Source: Owenia fusiformis
Lineage: Eukaryota; Annelida; Polychaeta; Sabellida; Oweniidae
DNA: 64,000 bases
Assembly: GCA_903813345.2 (NCBI GenBank)
Contig: CAIIXF020000009.1
Coordinates: 9,292,030 to 9,356,029 of the forward strand
Reading direction: 5' to 3'
Under the pieces are notes generated by a model. That model saw nothing but the letters and a program-made list of their open reading frames with translations. It searched no databases and had not been told where the DNA came from. Shown here one piece after another: positions 24,507 through 35,800 of this stretch. Every line of letters begins with the position of its first letter. The first letter of the stretch is position 1. Both the position numbers and the translations under genes were made by a program.

Positions 24507-26851
24507 AAAGGATGGGTATCGATATGGCGAACTTTTTGAACACAAGTTTCTCTTAAACCAGTCATCCAAAAATCCTGAAAATTTTACACATTGTCAATTT
24601 AATGGTCATCTTTTGAATGGTAACATCAAACACTTGTTTTGTTCTTGGTATCATGTTTCCAGAGTGAAATAAAACATCTTTCCGAACCTCATTGGAACAA
24701 AACGACATAAACACAACATGTTTAGGTCTCTCAATATTGTAATTATACAAAGGACATTTTGGTTGATTTTAAAAAAGTATCTTGTTAATGAAATAAAAGG
24801 TTTATCTTGATTTTTATCTATTTTGGAGGGATTTTGTTTTAATTTTTTGAATACTTTTTTTTAAAATCAACCAAAAATTCCTTTGTATAACTATAATATT
24901 GAGAGGTCTAAAAACATGTTGTATATGCTATTTTGATCCAACAAGGTTCGGAAAGACATTTTATTTCATTCTCAAGAATTGGTAGAAAGGAGCAAAAACA
25001 ATTGCACTAGAAAAACAAAAAATGTTTTTAACAAAAACTGTTATATAAAATATTTCTAAATGATTTTCGCATTAAATTGTTGTCAATCAGTCAACATTAC
25101 ATAAAATACCGTGTTTTTTATTAGCTCACATGGTGAGCTTTTACAATCACTCACTTGTCCGTCTGTCTGTCCGTCCGTCCGTCCGTCCGTCTGTCTGTCT
25201 GTCCGTCCGTCTGTCCGTCAACAATAGTGGCACGTTTTAAAACCTCTGTCGATAGGATTCCTGTTTTAAGTTATTTCTGTTCAACATCAATACAGAAAAC
25301 CCCCCTATGACTCCTGGTTTGAAAGCTCGCCTATTTTCAAAATGGCCGTCACTTTTGTCTCGCGAAATTCACTTTTAGCCCATTTCCTAGCTAACATCTG
25401 TCGATAGGATTCCTGTTTTAAGTTATTTCTGTTCAACATGAATTCAGAAAACTCCCCTATGACTCCTGGTTCAAAAGCTCGCCTATTTTCAAAATGGCCA
25501 CCATTTTTGTCTCGCGAAATTCACTTTTGACCCATTTCCTAGCTTTACATATAATTTCAAGTGTCCTACATTGTAGAAATCCATTGCAAAGTAAATTGTA
25601 GATGTATGAAATAATTTTGTTACGAAAAATCAGCGAAAAATTATATCCATTTATTTATTTTCAGCCATTTTAGTTAACATTGATTTGTCCATCTGTCTCG
25701 CAAAATTCACTTTTGGACCATTTACCTTAAATCCTCTGTCGATAAGATTCCCATGTTAAGTTATTTTTGTTCAACATCAATACAAAAAACTCTCCTATGA
25801 CTCTTGGTTCAAAAGCTCGGCTATTTTCAAAATGGCTGTCACTTTTGTCTCGCGAAATTCACTTTTGACCCATTTCCTAGCTTTACAAATAATTTCAGGT
25901 GTCCTACATTGTAAAAATCCATGTCAATGTAAAGGGTAGATATATGAAATAATTTTGTTACAAAAAATCAGCGAAAAATTGTATCCATTTTTTTATTTTC
26001 AGCCATTTTAGTTAACATTGATTTGTCTATCTGACTCGCGAAATCCACTTTCTGTGGCACGTTTTAAAACCTCTGTCGATAGGATTCCTGTTTTAAGTTA
26101 TTTCTGTTCAACATCAATTCAGAAAACTCCCCTATGACTCCTGGTTCAAAAGCTTGCCTATTTTCAAAATGGCCGCCATTTTTGTCTCGCGAAATTCACT
26201 TTTGACCCATTTCCTAGCTTTACAAATAATTTCAAGTGTCCTACATTGTAAAAATCCATGTCAATGTAAAGAGTAGATGTATGAAATAATTTTGTTACGA
26301 AAAATCAGCGAAAAATTATATCCATTTATTTATTTTCAGCCATTTTAGTTAACATTGATTTGTCCATCTGTCTCGCCAAATTCCACTTTTGGACCATTTA
26401 CCTTAAACCCTCTGTCGATAAGATTCCCATGTTAAGTTATTTTTGTTCAACATCAATACAAAAAACTCCCCTATGACTCCTGGTTCAAAAGCTTGCCTGA
26501 TTTCAAAATGGTCGCCATTTTTGTCTCGCGAAATTCAATTTTGGCCCATTTCCTAGCTTTACAAATAATTTCAGGTGTTTTGCAAAAAGCCATGTCACTG
26601 TAAAGAGTAGTTGAATGTATGAAATAATTTTGTTACAAATTATTGGCAAAAAATTATATCCGTTTTTTTTTTCAGCCATTTTAATTGACTGAGAGACAGA
26701 TGGCTTGAAATATTTTGTAACAAAAAATCAGCAAAAAATGTGACCATGTGAGCCCAGTACCCACGGTACTAATTTTTACAGAATGTTTTCAATGATTGGT
26801 TTAAGAGAAAAACATTGTTGAATTCAGTTCTCCATATCGATACCACTCCTT
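24507..26851. mobile_element. palindromic MITE copy 2, split by a nested element
   Basis: Positions 24507-25117 and 26777-26851 match the copy at 9317-10038, with the same 'gtatcgatatgg' and 'ccatatcgatacc' ends. The right arm breaks at 'ataccgtgttttttA' and resumes with 'ttttacagaatgttttcaat'. In copy 1 the corresponding sequence is continuous at about 9951-9975. The gap is filled by the element described at 25118-26776. Confidence 0.75.
25118..26776. mobile_element. nested 1.66-kb repeat element with (TCCG/TCTG)n and ~330-bp internal repeats
   Basis: The insert begins TTAGCTCACATGGTGAGC and ends 'ccatgtgagcccagtaccca' followed by 'cggtactaa', so GCTCACATGG is shared in inverted orientation. 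A TCCG/TCTG microsatellite occupies about 25158-25219. The interior then repeats a unit of roughly 330 bp, several times and with gaps, holding 'ctgtcgata', 'gattcctgttttaagttatt', 'cccctatgactcctggtt', 'tttgtctcgcgaaattcact' and 'aaaaatcagcgaaaaatt'. No protein-coding frame. The type of transposon is not determined. Confidence 0.65.
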
Positions 26852-27449
26852 TGGTGTGAAAATACTGAATAGAACTGGAGATATTGTCATTTCATTGATG
26901 TATATAAATAAAAATAATGGTGCCAAAAGGAGCCTATCGTCCTAAAAGGTATTACATAATAGGGTTCCATATGGAGCCTATCGTCGTGAAAGGGTTAACA
27001 CTCTATACATTACTATAAAGTAATAATTATAAAGTATTGAAATTATTAGTAATGGCATCCTTCAATTTAATTCTTCACATGACATTCCACCCCTCCTATT
27101 TCAATGTATAGGCACATTCTTATATATGTCACAAGTAAATCTCATCTTGCACGTGTGACTTTTTAGGATGAAAGATGGCAATATCTTGCATGGGGTAAAG
27201 ATGGCTGTATCTTTGTTAGTCATATGAGAAAATAGTGTATTGATGTATTGGTTATCAATACTTATTCTTTTTCAAAGACATTCCCAAAGCAGGTTGTGAT
27301 AAATCAATACATTTATCAATGTAACGACTTTGTACCCTGACATGCTGGGACAAAATGTAAAAATATCAATGGAATTGATTGAATGAATGATGAATGTAAA
27401 AGTACATAAGATTTTTTATCACATCAGGTTTAATATCAGGCCTGTTTTG
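26852..27449. other. intergenic, nothing recognised
   Basis: AT-rich sequence. A phrase near 26925-26995 ('gagcctatcgtc') occurs twice. No exon or RNA gene was found. Confidence 0.4.
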
Positions 27450-27818
27450 TCACCACCAAAAAGTGGTGACATATTGTTATGGTCTCAGTTTTAATGTGAC
27501 GGCGATCGGTGGTTGGTGATCGGCAGTTGGCGTCTATAACAAATTCTTAAAAATTCCCATGACTTAACGACTGACTTAAATTTTTTTCAAAATTATCTAC
27601 AAGTTTTGAGAAGTTCAAATCTGACTAGATTTGAGATTTCACCTTCAAAGACCTTCTCAGGGTCAAAAAAGGTATTTTTCAACTCAATGCTTCAAATTGA
27701 CCAATTTTTTTTCAAAATCATCTCCAAGTTCTCAGAAATTCAAATCTGACTTAAGATTGAACTAATAATATTGTGAGCAACTAGGTGGTGACATTTTGTC
27801 ATGTTAATGCCTTGTTTT
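27450..27818. mobile_element. short-form copy of the GTCACCACC element
   Basis: It starts 'gtcaccaccaaaaagtggtg' plus 'acatattgttatggtctc', then 'gacggcgatcgg', and ends 'gcaactaggtggtgacattt' plus 'tgtcatgttaatgccttgtt'. Both boundaries equal those of the element at 17985, but only one to two internal units are present. This short copy sets the ancestral boundaries of the expanded one. Confidence 0.7.
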
Positions 27819-28077
27819 TTCTTTTTGTTGTACTCCTTTACAGATTAATGATTTGTTGTCGCCTTGGCAGCCTTCATAGAATATCGGGAGTGTAAGAACA
27901 ATCAGTTAATCAATTACCTAAAAGGGGCTTATGAGCCTTAGCATTTTGTAAGACCTAGTAGTTGTTCTGATAACAGAGAAATTGCTTTTTTGAAAGATGC
28001 TTTAGATATGATGTGACTTTAAGTTCAATTGTTGTGGTTTTTACATACACTTTTGAATCACAAATAAATCATTAAAT

Positions 28078-29662
28078 ATGGGACAAATTACAGAGAGTTT
28101 GGTCAGAATCATTTTCATGACAACATGCATTTTAATAAGCGAATGCTTAAGCTCTGCTTATTTAGAAAAAATGTTCAACATAGTAAACAATGAACAATTC
28201 ATACCAGACAACATACTACCAGAAGTTGGACATTTAAAAAACATCGTAACTTCTTCAGCCATGGACTGCAATAATGAATGCGTTAAACATTCAAAATGCA
28301 CTCAAACGAATATTGAACAACTGACAGAAACAACATGGAATTGTGATTTGTTTGGTTCAGGCAGAGGAACAAAAACAAGCAGCCCAGATTTTGTTCATTA
28401 TTTCATGACGCCTCTTGGTGAGTGTATACTGATAAACATTTTTCAATGCGTTCAACCACTATTTAATCAGACTCTTTGCAAAATTTTTCCGTTACACATA
28501 TAATTTATATATATTAAATATTTACTCTGTTTATTATATTAGTTGTGCAGGACCAATATTGTCAGAGTTTAAAATCAACGTGATCATTTGATTTTTATAA
28601 AATATGTTTATCTCTACTTATTTTCATCTCATTACATGCTGATGAATCGTGGTCACTCATTTTGATGAATCGTGGTCACTCATTTTGATGAATCGTGGTC
28701 ACCCATTTTGATGAATCGTGGTCACTTATTTTGATGAATCGTGGTCACTCATTTTGATGAATCGTGGTCACTCATTTTGATGAATCGTGGTCACTCATTT
28801 TGAAGTGTTCTATTTTAAGGATGTGACGGGAGTTTTCTAACTACCATTCATAATGGCTCCACCTATCGTGTCAACCATGAAGCTTTGACTTGGACAGATG
28901 CCCAGATTAGATGCCGTGAGTATGGGGGAACTCTCGCTACCATAGAGGATGCGAGTGAACAAGCAGACTTGCAGACCTACTTACAGAATAATGGCCAGAG
29001 TAAGGCAATAGAATATTTTGATAACATAGCTTTTTCAGTTTTTCAGTAAAATCATGGACCTCAATCCCCTAAATTGAGGTCCATGATCAAAACCCTTTGA
29101 GTTTTCAAATATAATATATTTTCCAAATAAAATCAGATATTACCAATAGTGTGTTTATAAAACTGAAACTATCTGCAATTCTATAGGGACAGTTGACCAG
29201 CTACAAGCACTTGTGTCCCCCCCCTCCCCCCTACTCCATGTATTGTGTTGGTGAAGTAGTCCACAGCACAATGGCGGATCTGGGGGGGGGGGGGCATTTC
29301 AAATTTTTGGGGTTTTTAATAGGGGCCCAAAGGTTGTTTTCTCAAACCAGAAATTTGCCCCCCCCCCTTGTTTGTTCCCAGATCCACCCCTGCAGCAAGA
29401 CTATAGAGACAGATGAATGCCAAATTGTATCTCTATTATACTTTCAGGTACTGTGTCCTACTCTATTGGCCTTAATAAAAGAGCCGACTCACAGACCTGG
29501 GTGTGGTCAACAACTGGAGAAACTCCAACATACTTATCTTGGGCACCTGATGAGCCTTATACTGGAGATGGCCAAGAATGTGTTATGATGTGTTATCATC
29601 AGAATTACGATTGGTGTGACACATCTTGTTCATCTTTAAAGGGATTTATTTGTGAATGCTAA
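28078..29662 (+). CDS. secreted PAN/apple plus C-type lectin domain protein, three exons
   Basis: Exons 28078-28417, 28820-28999 and 29448-29662 join in phase 1 throughout and give about 244 residues. Residues about 8-27 (LVRIIFMTTCILISECLSSA) look like a signal peptide. Residues about 60-110 have the Cys spacing of a PAN/apple module (MDCNNECVKHSKCTQ..WNCDLF). From about residue 114 a C-type lectin domain begins: TWTDAQIRCREYGGTLATIED, then LSWAPDEPYTGDGQECVMM, then WCDTSC and a closing GFICEC. This corresponds to the family's W.P.EPN..G..CV and W.D..C.....FICE signature, with a DEP in place of the EPN/QPD sugar-binding triplet. Extracellular carbohydrate or ligand recognition is inferred. 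The ATG at 28078 is taken because a signal peptide follows it. The last 100 bp of the final exon is duplicated downstream. Confidence 0.8.
28641..28802. repeat. 23-bp tandem repeat, 7 units, in lectin intron 1
   Basis: GATGAATCGTGGTCAC recurs exactly every 23 bp at 28641, 28664, 28687, 28710, 28733, 28756 and 28779, each followed by 'tcatttt'. The array stops about 17 bp before the acceptor AG of lectin exon 2 (28818-28819). Confidence 0.9.
29269..29400. mobile_element. small MITE-like insert in lectin intron 2
   Basis: 'aatggcggatctggggg' on the left faces 'cccagatccacccctgcag' on the right, with poly-G (about 29283-29293) and poly-C (about 29359-29368) runs inside. Size and inverted ends fit a short non-autonomous element. 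Confidence 0.4.
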
Positions 29663-30135
29663 TTGCAGGCCGCAGTAGCTCCCTTAATGTACCCAAGAAT
29701 GTGTTATCATCAGAATTACAATTGGTGTGACACATCCTGTTCATCTTTAAAGGGATTTATTTGTGAATGCTAATTGCAGGCCGCAGTAGCTCCCTTAATG
29801 TACCCAAGAATGTGTTATCATCAGAATTACAATTGGTGTGACACATCCTGTTCATATTTAAAGGGATTTATTTGTGAATGCTAATTGCAGGCCGCAGTAG
29901 CTCCCTTAATGTACCCAAGAATGTGTTATCATCAGAATTACAATTGGTGTGACACATCCTGTTCATCTTTAAAGGGATTTATTTGTGAATGCTAATCGCA
30001 GGCCGCAGTAGCTCCCTTAATGTACCCAAGAATGTGATATCATCAGAATTACAATTGGTGTGACACATCCTGTTCATCTTTAAAGGGATTTATTTGTGAA
30101 TGCTAATTGCAGGCTGCAGTAGCTCCCTCAATGTA
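29663..30135. repeat. 111-bp tandem copies of the lectin terminal exon
   Basis: The end of the lectin CDS plus its first 3' UTR bases is repeated four more times at 111-bp spacing: 'tgtgaatgctaa' starts at 29651, 29762, 29873, 29984 and 30095. Each unit keeps the codons for CYHQNYNWCDTSCSSLKGF and the TAA stop. The repeated copies lack a 10-bp 'tgttatgatg' present in the real exon. 111 bp equals 37 codons, so each copy stays in the same frame after a stop. The units differ by only a few substitutions, so the expansion is recent. Confidence 0.9.
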
Positions 30136-30172
30136 CCAATGATATGACATATTTTCTCCTTCTATATACACT

Positions 30173-30359
30173 AACAGTAAAACCTGTGTACAGCAAACAC
30201 CTATGGAGGCACAAAAAGTGTTCACTGTAGGTAGGTGTTCACTGCAGAGGCCATTTTATACAGGACTCATTGAAGTATGTGCTGGGAAGGGGTGTTCACT
30301 AGACAAAGATGTTCTCTAGATCTAGAGAGAGGTGTTCACTAAGACAGGTTTTACTGTAT
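30173..30359. mobile_element. pogo-like MITE, short copy
   Basis: It begins ACAGTAAAACCTGTG and ends 'agacaggttttactgta', with 'gtgttcac' words between. Flanking TA is present on the right; the left flank is 'acta'. Confidence 0.65.
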
Positions 30360-30893
30360 ATTATATTATGTTATATTATATTGTTCTGTGAATGTTACTT
30401 GATTGCAATAGACTAGTTAACGAGTTAAAATAACTTATTGTCTGTCACTAAAGAATGTTTATTTATGAATACTAGCTTACAGAATGATCTAATCATACAT
30501 AAATATTGACTTGAGACTGTTCCTACCGTAGTTGTGCAACTTTCTGTGGTCTTGGTACAGTTATAGATTTATTGGCTGGTAATTTTACTGGCTGCTTCAG
30601 ACACAGAGACATTCTGGCTGCTTCAAAGACAGATGTATTCAATCAATGTGTAATATAGAAATCGATTCAATTGTTAACTATAATTCTATAATATAAAAGT
30701 CAATATCTCATTATCACAAAAATTGACCTACCCAGGAGATTGCCCTCCACTAAGATCCAATGTCTTTCATGTAAAGATAAACAGTTTCTCTTATTTTTGA
30801 TCTATCCCCTTATAATAGGCTCCCTAGATTGGAAAATTGATCAATCTGATGAGGTCACAGGTTGTCAGATGATTGTATTTAAGAAATATATAC

Positions 30894-31013
30894 CGAAGAG
30901 TAGGTGTAATATATTGTCGAATAAACCCCACAGGGTTAGGCACAAACATTTTCGAAAAGCTTTTGTGCCTAGCCCTAAGGGGTGTATTCGACAATATTAC
31001 CCCTGCTCTGAGG
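30894..31013. mobile_element. 120-bp hairpin MITE-like palindrome
   Basis: The left arm contains 'ttgtcgaataaacccc' and 'gggttaggcacaaa'. The right arm contains 'tttgtgcctagcccta' and 'ggggtgtattcgacaa'. The two arms meet at 'cattttcgaaaagc'. Further inverted pieces ('aggggtattcttcgcgaata') follow near 31122. The overlapping open frames on both strands arise from the palindrome. Confidence 0.6.
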
Positions 31014-31365
31014 TCTATATTACAATTCGAACATGAAAACTCACCAAAATGTTTCGAATATTCATTATGGTCCACCATTACTACGACCCGCCGTTATGAC
31101 GTGACACATAACACGTATTACCAGGGGTATTCTTCGCGAATATACCCCGGGTGAAATGTTGACTTTGTTTACAGTTTATAGAAGGCGTGAATACAGTCAT
31201 GTTCGAATATGGATTATAACACATGTTTGGAATCTAGATTTCTAATTGGTCTATACTGCTGTCATTGTTTTCGCATATAAGACATTCCAAACAATATTTT
31301 CATATTACCGTATTTCCTTTTTCCATATTTTCTCATGAGGAAAACTAACAATGAGATCATTGAAT

Positions 31366-31585
31366 AGTAGCACTACTTCTCTGACAAAATGAGACTTTGA
31401 ATAGTAGCACTACTTCTCTGACAAAATGAGACTTTGAATAGTAGCACTACTTCTCTGACAAAATGAGACTGTATAGTAGCACTACTTCTCTGACAAAATG
31501 AGACTTTGAATAGTAGCACTACTTCTCTGACAAAATGAGACTTTGAATAGTAGCACTACTTCTCTGGCAAAATCAGACTTTGAAC
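31366..31585. repeat. 37-bp tandem repeat, 6 units
   Basis: AGTAGCACTACTTCTCTG recurs at 31366, 31403, 31440, 31475, 31512 and 31549, each followed by 'acaaaatgagactttgaat' or a shortened form. Confidence 0.9.
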
Positions 31586-31744
31586 AAACTCGGACACATA
31601 CATTCTTTTCTGAAAACAACAAAACTTGATGGCTGATGTGTGAAGTCCTAATTTATTTATATATATAAATTAAGCTGACAATGGCATGAAACATTTTTCA
31701 AAAAAAAAAAAAAAAAGCATATTAATACTAAAAACCCTCACACA

Positions 31745-32795
31745 ACCTCCCTGAGACAATGACAACTGAATTCCCAGTCTGTCCAATGCCTGGTATAAAC
31801 TTTTTCACTTTTCACAAAATATTTAAACACTATTTTCTTAAAAACTGCTTAGCCTGTTCATCAGTTAGCACTAATGTACTAAATAGAGCCCAACGATATT
31901 TTGCAGGAGTTCATAAATTTGTACCACTTGATGCATCGCATGGTGATTTTGCTTGGACTCCCTTAGAAATTGAAAAAGATTTGGAAATTATTTGAACCTT
32001 TAATAGAATAATAATGATGTCCGATAATAGAATTACAAAACAAATATTTAAATGGGATAGAATTGTAAATAGTAAATGGAGTCAAGAGCTCCAAAAAATT
32101 TTAAATAGATGTGGCTGTCAAGATAATTTTGAGAATTTAGAGTATTGTTATATAAAAAATGTCAAAAAGAAACTTCTACATACATTATAACAAAGCTTGG
32201 AATGATTTAATTCACAAGAAACCAAAATTAAGAACATATGTAAAATTCAAATCCTCATACAAAACTGAGTCATATTTATTGCTAAATTTATCTAAGTTAG
32301 AAAGATCTCTAATCGCACAATTACGCATGGGAATTTTGCCACTCGAAATTGAAACAGGTAGATTTAGAAATGAAAAATAGGAAAATAGAAAATGTACTTT
32401 ATGTAAATCTGGCAACATTGAGGATGAGGAACATTTTCTCTTTCATTGCACATTTTATAAAGAAGTAAGGGAAAAATATTTACAAAATCATCAAATTTTT
32501 GAAGAAAGACAATCAACTGTAGAACTTAAGTTAAAGTATTTATTTGAAAAAATGCCTCGGCAAGCTGCTCATTTTGTTACAATTTTGCTATTTTAAAAGA
32601 AGAAATGCAATTTACAATATTAAATGAATTATACTTGTGTCAAAAAGATGTAATATTTATAAACAAATATCTTTTACTTTAGTGGTTGATAAGCCCATGT
32701 GGGCTGGGTTGTTATTTAATTACTTTTCTTTTGTATTGTATTAAATGATGTAAACTTACCACTGTAAATAACAATAAAAAAACTAAACTAAACTA
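31745..32795 (+). pseudogene. decayed LINE reverse-transcriptase 3' fragment
   Basis: Pieces of the same RT C-terminal region found at 1650 and 38800 lie in order but in broken frames. They are NRAQRYFAGVHKFVPLDASHG (31871-31933), then IFKWDRIVNSKW (near 32046), a frameshift near 32160, then HYNKAWNDLIHKKPKL and GILPLEIETGRF. A TAG follows at 32378-32380, then CTLCKSGNIEDEEHFLFHC with the Cys/His pattern CX2CX9HX4C. The 3' tail ends in AATAAAA followed by (ACTAA)-type repeats at 32775-32795, a usual LINE 3' signature. Stops and a frameshift make it non-functional. Confidence 0.8.
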
Positions 32796-32874
32796 AATCA
32801 TTTTAATGATATGAGGCAAGCATATTTGAACAAATGTGAAGAAATACATTGATTGCCCATAAAAAGACAAATGG

Positions 32875-35800
32875 TCACGTTTGTTCTAGACTATCCACAG
32901 AGGAAATACTATCATGAGAGCCTTCTCTTTGTTTAATGGTATTTCTCTCATGTTCTATTGCACTCTGGGGACTAGATGTAATCTCATTAGATCCCTGGTC
33001 ATTCTCTGCATCTGCATGGGATCGATCATCTTGAGCAAGGGTAGAGTTTGACGATATCAACATGTTATTAAAACTGTTGAACTCAGCGTTTTGACCATTA
33101 GAGAGATCTTGGAGAATTGATTCAGTTTGAGCTGTATTTGCACTAAGTGTTTTACTTGACTGTATTGCATCCATATTGTGTGTTTCATTTGCTTCTATAG
33201 TTACAGAATCTAAACAGTTTTCTTCTGTTGCTATGGTTTCAGTATCGGTTGTCATGGATATTTCTGGTTTTGCAATATTTAGGATATCATCAAATAATGT
33301 AGACCCAGGAGTCAACTTCTTCAAGAGCAGTATAATCTGTAATAAAAATAATAAGAGAATGTTCTTGAGACTGTCAATAGATGGTCATGAAATGTGGTAG
33401 GGTAGTAGAAAATTGATTGATTTACAAATGTGTGAAATATCAGGGAGTAATTTCTTAAAATGACAAAGATATGAGGAAAATGCAGGGTTTCCGGTTTTTT
33501 GACCACCCTGTATTTTCACTCTCCAAGCTGAAAAATGATTTTGAAGTGACACCAAGATGCTGCATTTGCATGACAAATTAAGATTGATTTGGATAAATGG
33601 AACATCTCATATTACCACCCTGTACATGTAACAGAAGTTTAATAGATCACCTTGTATACATACAGTTGGGGACATAAATAAATGACATGTGGATTTGCTG
33701 AAGTGAGGATTTCCCATGTTAAAAATAAGAGAATTTACAAGAGGCCATAAATCAGTGGATGAGATTATACAAAATGTAAAATATACAAATTTTAAGGGAT
33801 ATGTATCTAGACAATAGTGGAAATTATGGGCTTTCAGAACACCATAATTAGGAAATGGTGATCGAAAATCGACCTGTCATTTATTTTTGTCCCCAACTGT
33901 ATATTCAATGTTTAATAAAAAAAACTATTAAAGTTTTAGTTTTACCTTCTTACTCAAAGTTAACTAGATCACCCTGTATATACATGTATATTCAAAGTTT
34001 AATCGAACACCCTGTTTGCATATTTAAGTTTAGGTTTAAAAGACCAAACATATGTAAAATAGTGATCACCCTGTATATTCGGACAAAGTTGTACTTTTAC
34101 CTTCTTAGTTTTAGCTTGAATGGGCCTTTGCTTGTGAGAGTAAAGTATAATGAGGTTGCTATGGAAGACCATTGAGAGTCTCTCTGGGGTAGTCAAGTCA
34201 GACCTCATCAACTGTTCGAGTAGCAATAAGCATCGCTGAAATCAAACATGCTTAGTATATTTTGAGAAACTCTCTTGGGTAGTCAAGTCAGACCTCATCA
34301 ACTGTTCGAGTAGCAATAAACATCGCTGAAATCAAACATGTTTAGTATATTTTGAGAAACACTAGTGTAGTCAAGTCAGACCTCGTCAACTGTTCGAGTA
34401 GCAATAAAAATCGCTGGAATCAAAAATATTTGGTAAATTTAGTTTTATAATTATCTATTTTCATCAAATGTGCTTTTTAACACAATGGCTATGTACTAGA
34501 ATGTGTAATAAAGTTAATAAATCTAAATGTACCGTTATACTGTTATAATATAAAGGATTATGATATTGGAGTAATTAAGATGTCATAATACCAACAATTG
34601 TGATGTCACAGTTCACATACCATTATGGTGTTTACTTTGTCACTCTTCTGCAAGTTTAAGTTGATGAATTCTAGCACCTTATCACAGTTTAAAGAGGCGC
34701 ATCTGTAAAACAAAATAAGAAAAATATGAGTAGTTTTAATGAAAACATTAATTTTGAGGCATTTGAGTACATGATATATATATATTGAATGTACTGTATG
34801 TAAAAATATGAGTTAATATGAGTATTCTTTTGAAAAGTTGAAAGCCAATAAGACCTACCTGAGTATGAAATTCTGCAGCTGTATTCTGGAGGGTATTGGA
34901 GTTTGTTGATCGACCACTATGGAATTCACCAGGTCTAACTCACTGCTCCAATCCTCCTGACTGGCAGTCTCTAATCTGGCAAATACATCAAACATAAGTA
35001 AAATATGGAGCACTTTGATTGCTTATCACTTTTTAGAAAAACAGCCGAGTAATTATCTGGATATTCTTTCATGGGAGTTTGACACACTTAATTTAATTTT
35101 AAATTCATTTTGGGTTTGAAAATAAACCTTTGGAACTCCTTTTTCAAAGTGGGCATTGTTGAATACTGTATAAGTGGTATTTAATCCGAGTGGTTAATTT
35201 TCTGAATGGTCAAATTTCATCATTTTCCTAATTTTAATTTTCCTAATGACAAGAAACCTCCCATTGGATAACATTATAAAAAATATATCTCTGACATTTA
35301 ATTTTCCGAACCTGGCAAAAATTAGGAAATAGGCAAGTTAAATGATTAGGCAAAATTACCACTTATACAGTATATGGGCTAACATTTTAAAACAGTGGAT
35401 GCAAATTTGAAAAAGTACCCCAAATGTTTCCCTCAAAAACATATCGGGATATTCAATAATTTATCCAGCCTTTCCTTGTGAATTTCCAGATCTACCCTGT
35501 CAGATAAATTCCATATTCCATCCCACTTAATATCCTGTTCATATATTAAAATCCTCTACCTGTCTTCAAGGCTGTTTGTACTTTTATTTGAAGACCCAGT
35601 GGTTTTGGTAAATGTTGCCATAGGCGCATCATCCCAGCCCCCTCCTGCAACTCCAGGCCTGTGAGCTAGACAATAAGTAAACAATGAATTTAAAAATCAA
35701 CATTACTGGCAGCATAATCACTGAAAGGATTGCTTTCTTTATTACAAATGCATTTATAAAATGTTTCAATGAGGGGCATTAATATAAACTAATAGACTTG

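Noticed and set aside
30740-31154. Overlapping frames on both strands of 84-98 codons
   Set aside because: Produced by the hairpin element at 30894-31013; the sequences mirror each other.
28641-31585. Regular short repeats that might look like CRISPR arrays
   Set aside because: The units are directly adjacent with no unique spacers, and the context is eukaryotic. They are ordinary tandem repeats.
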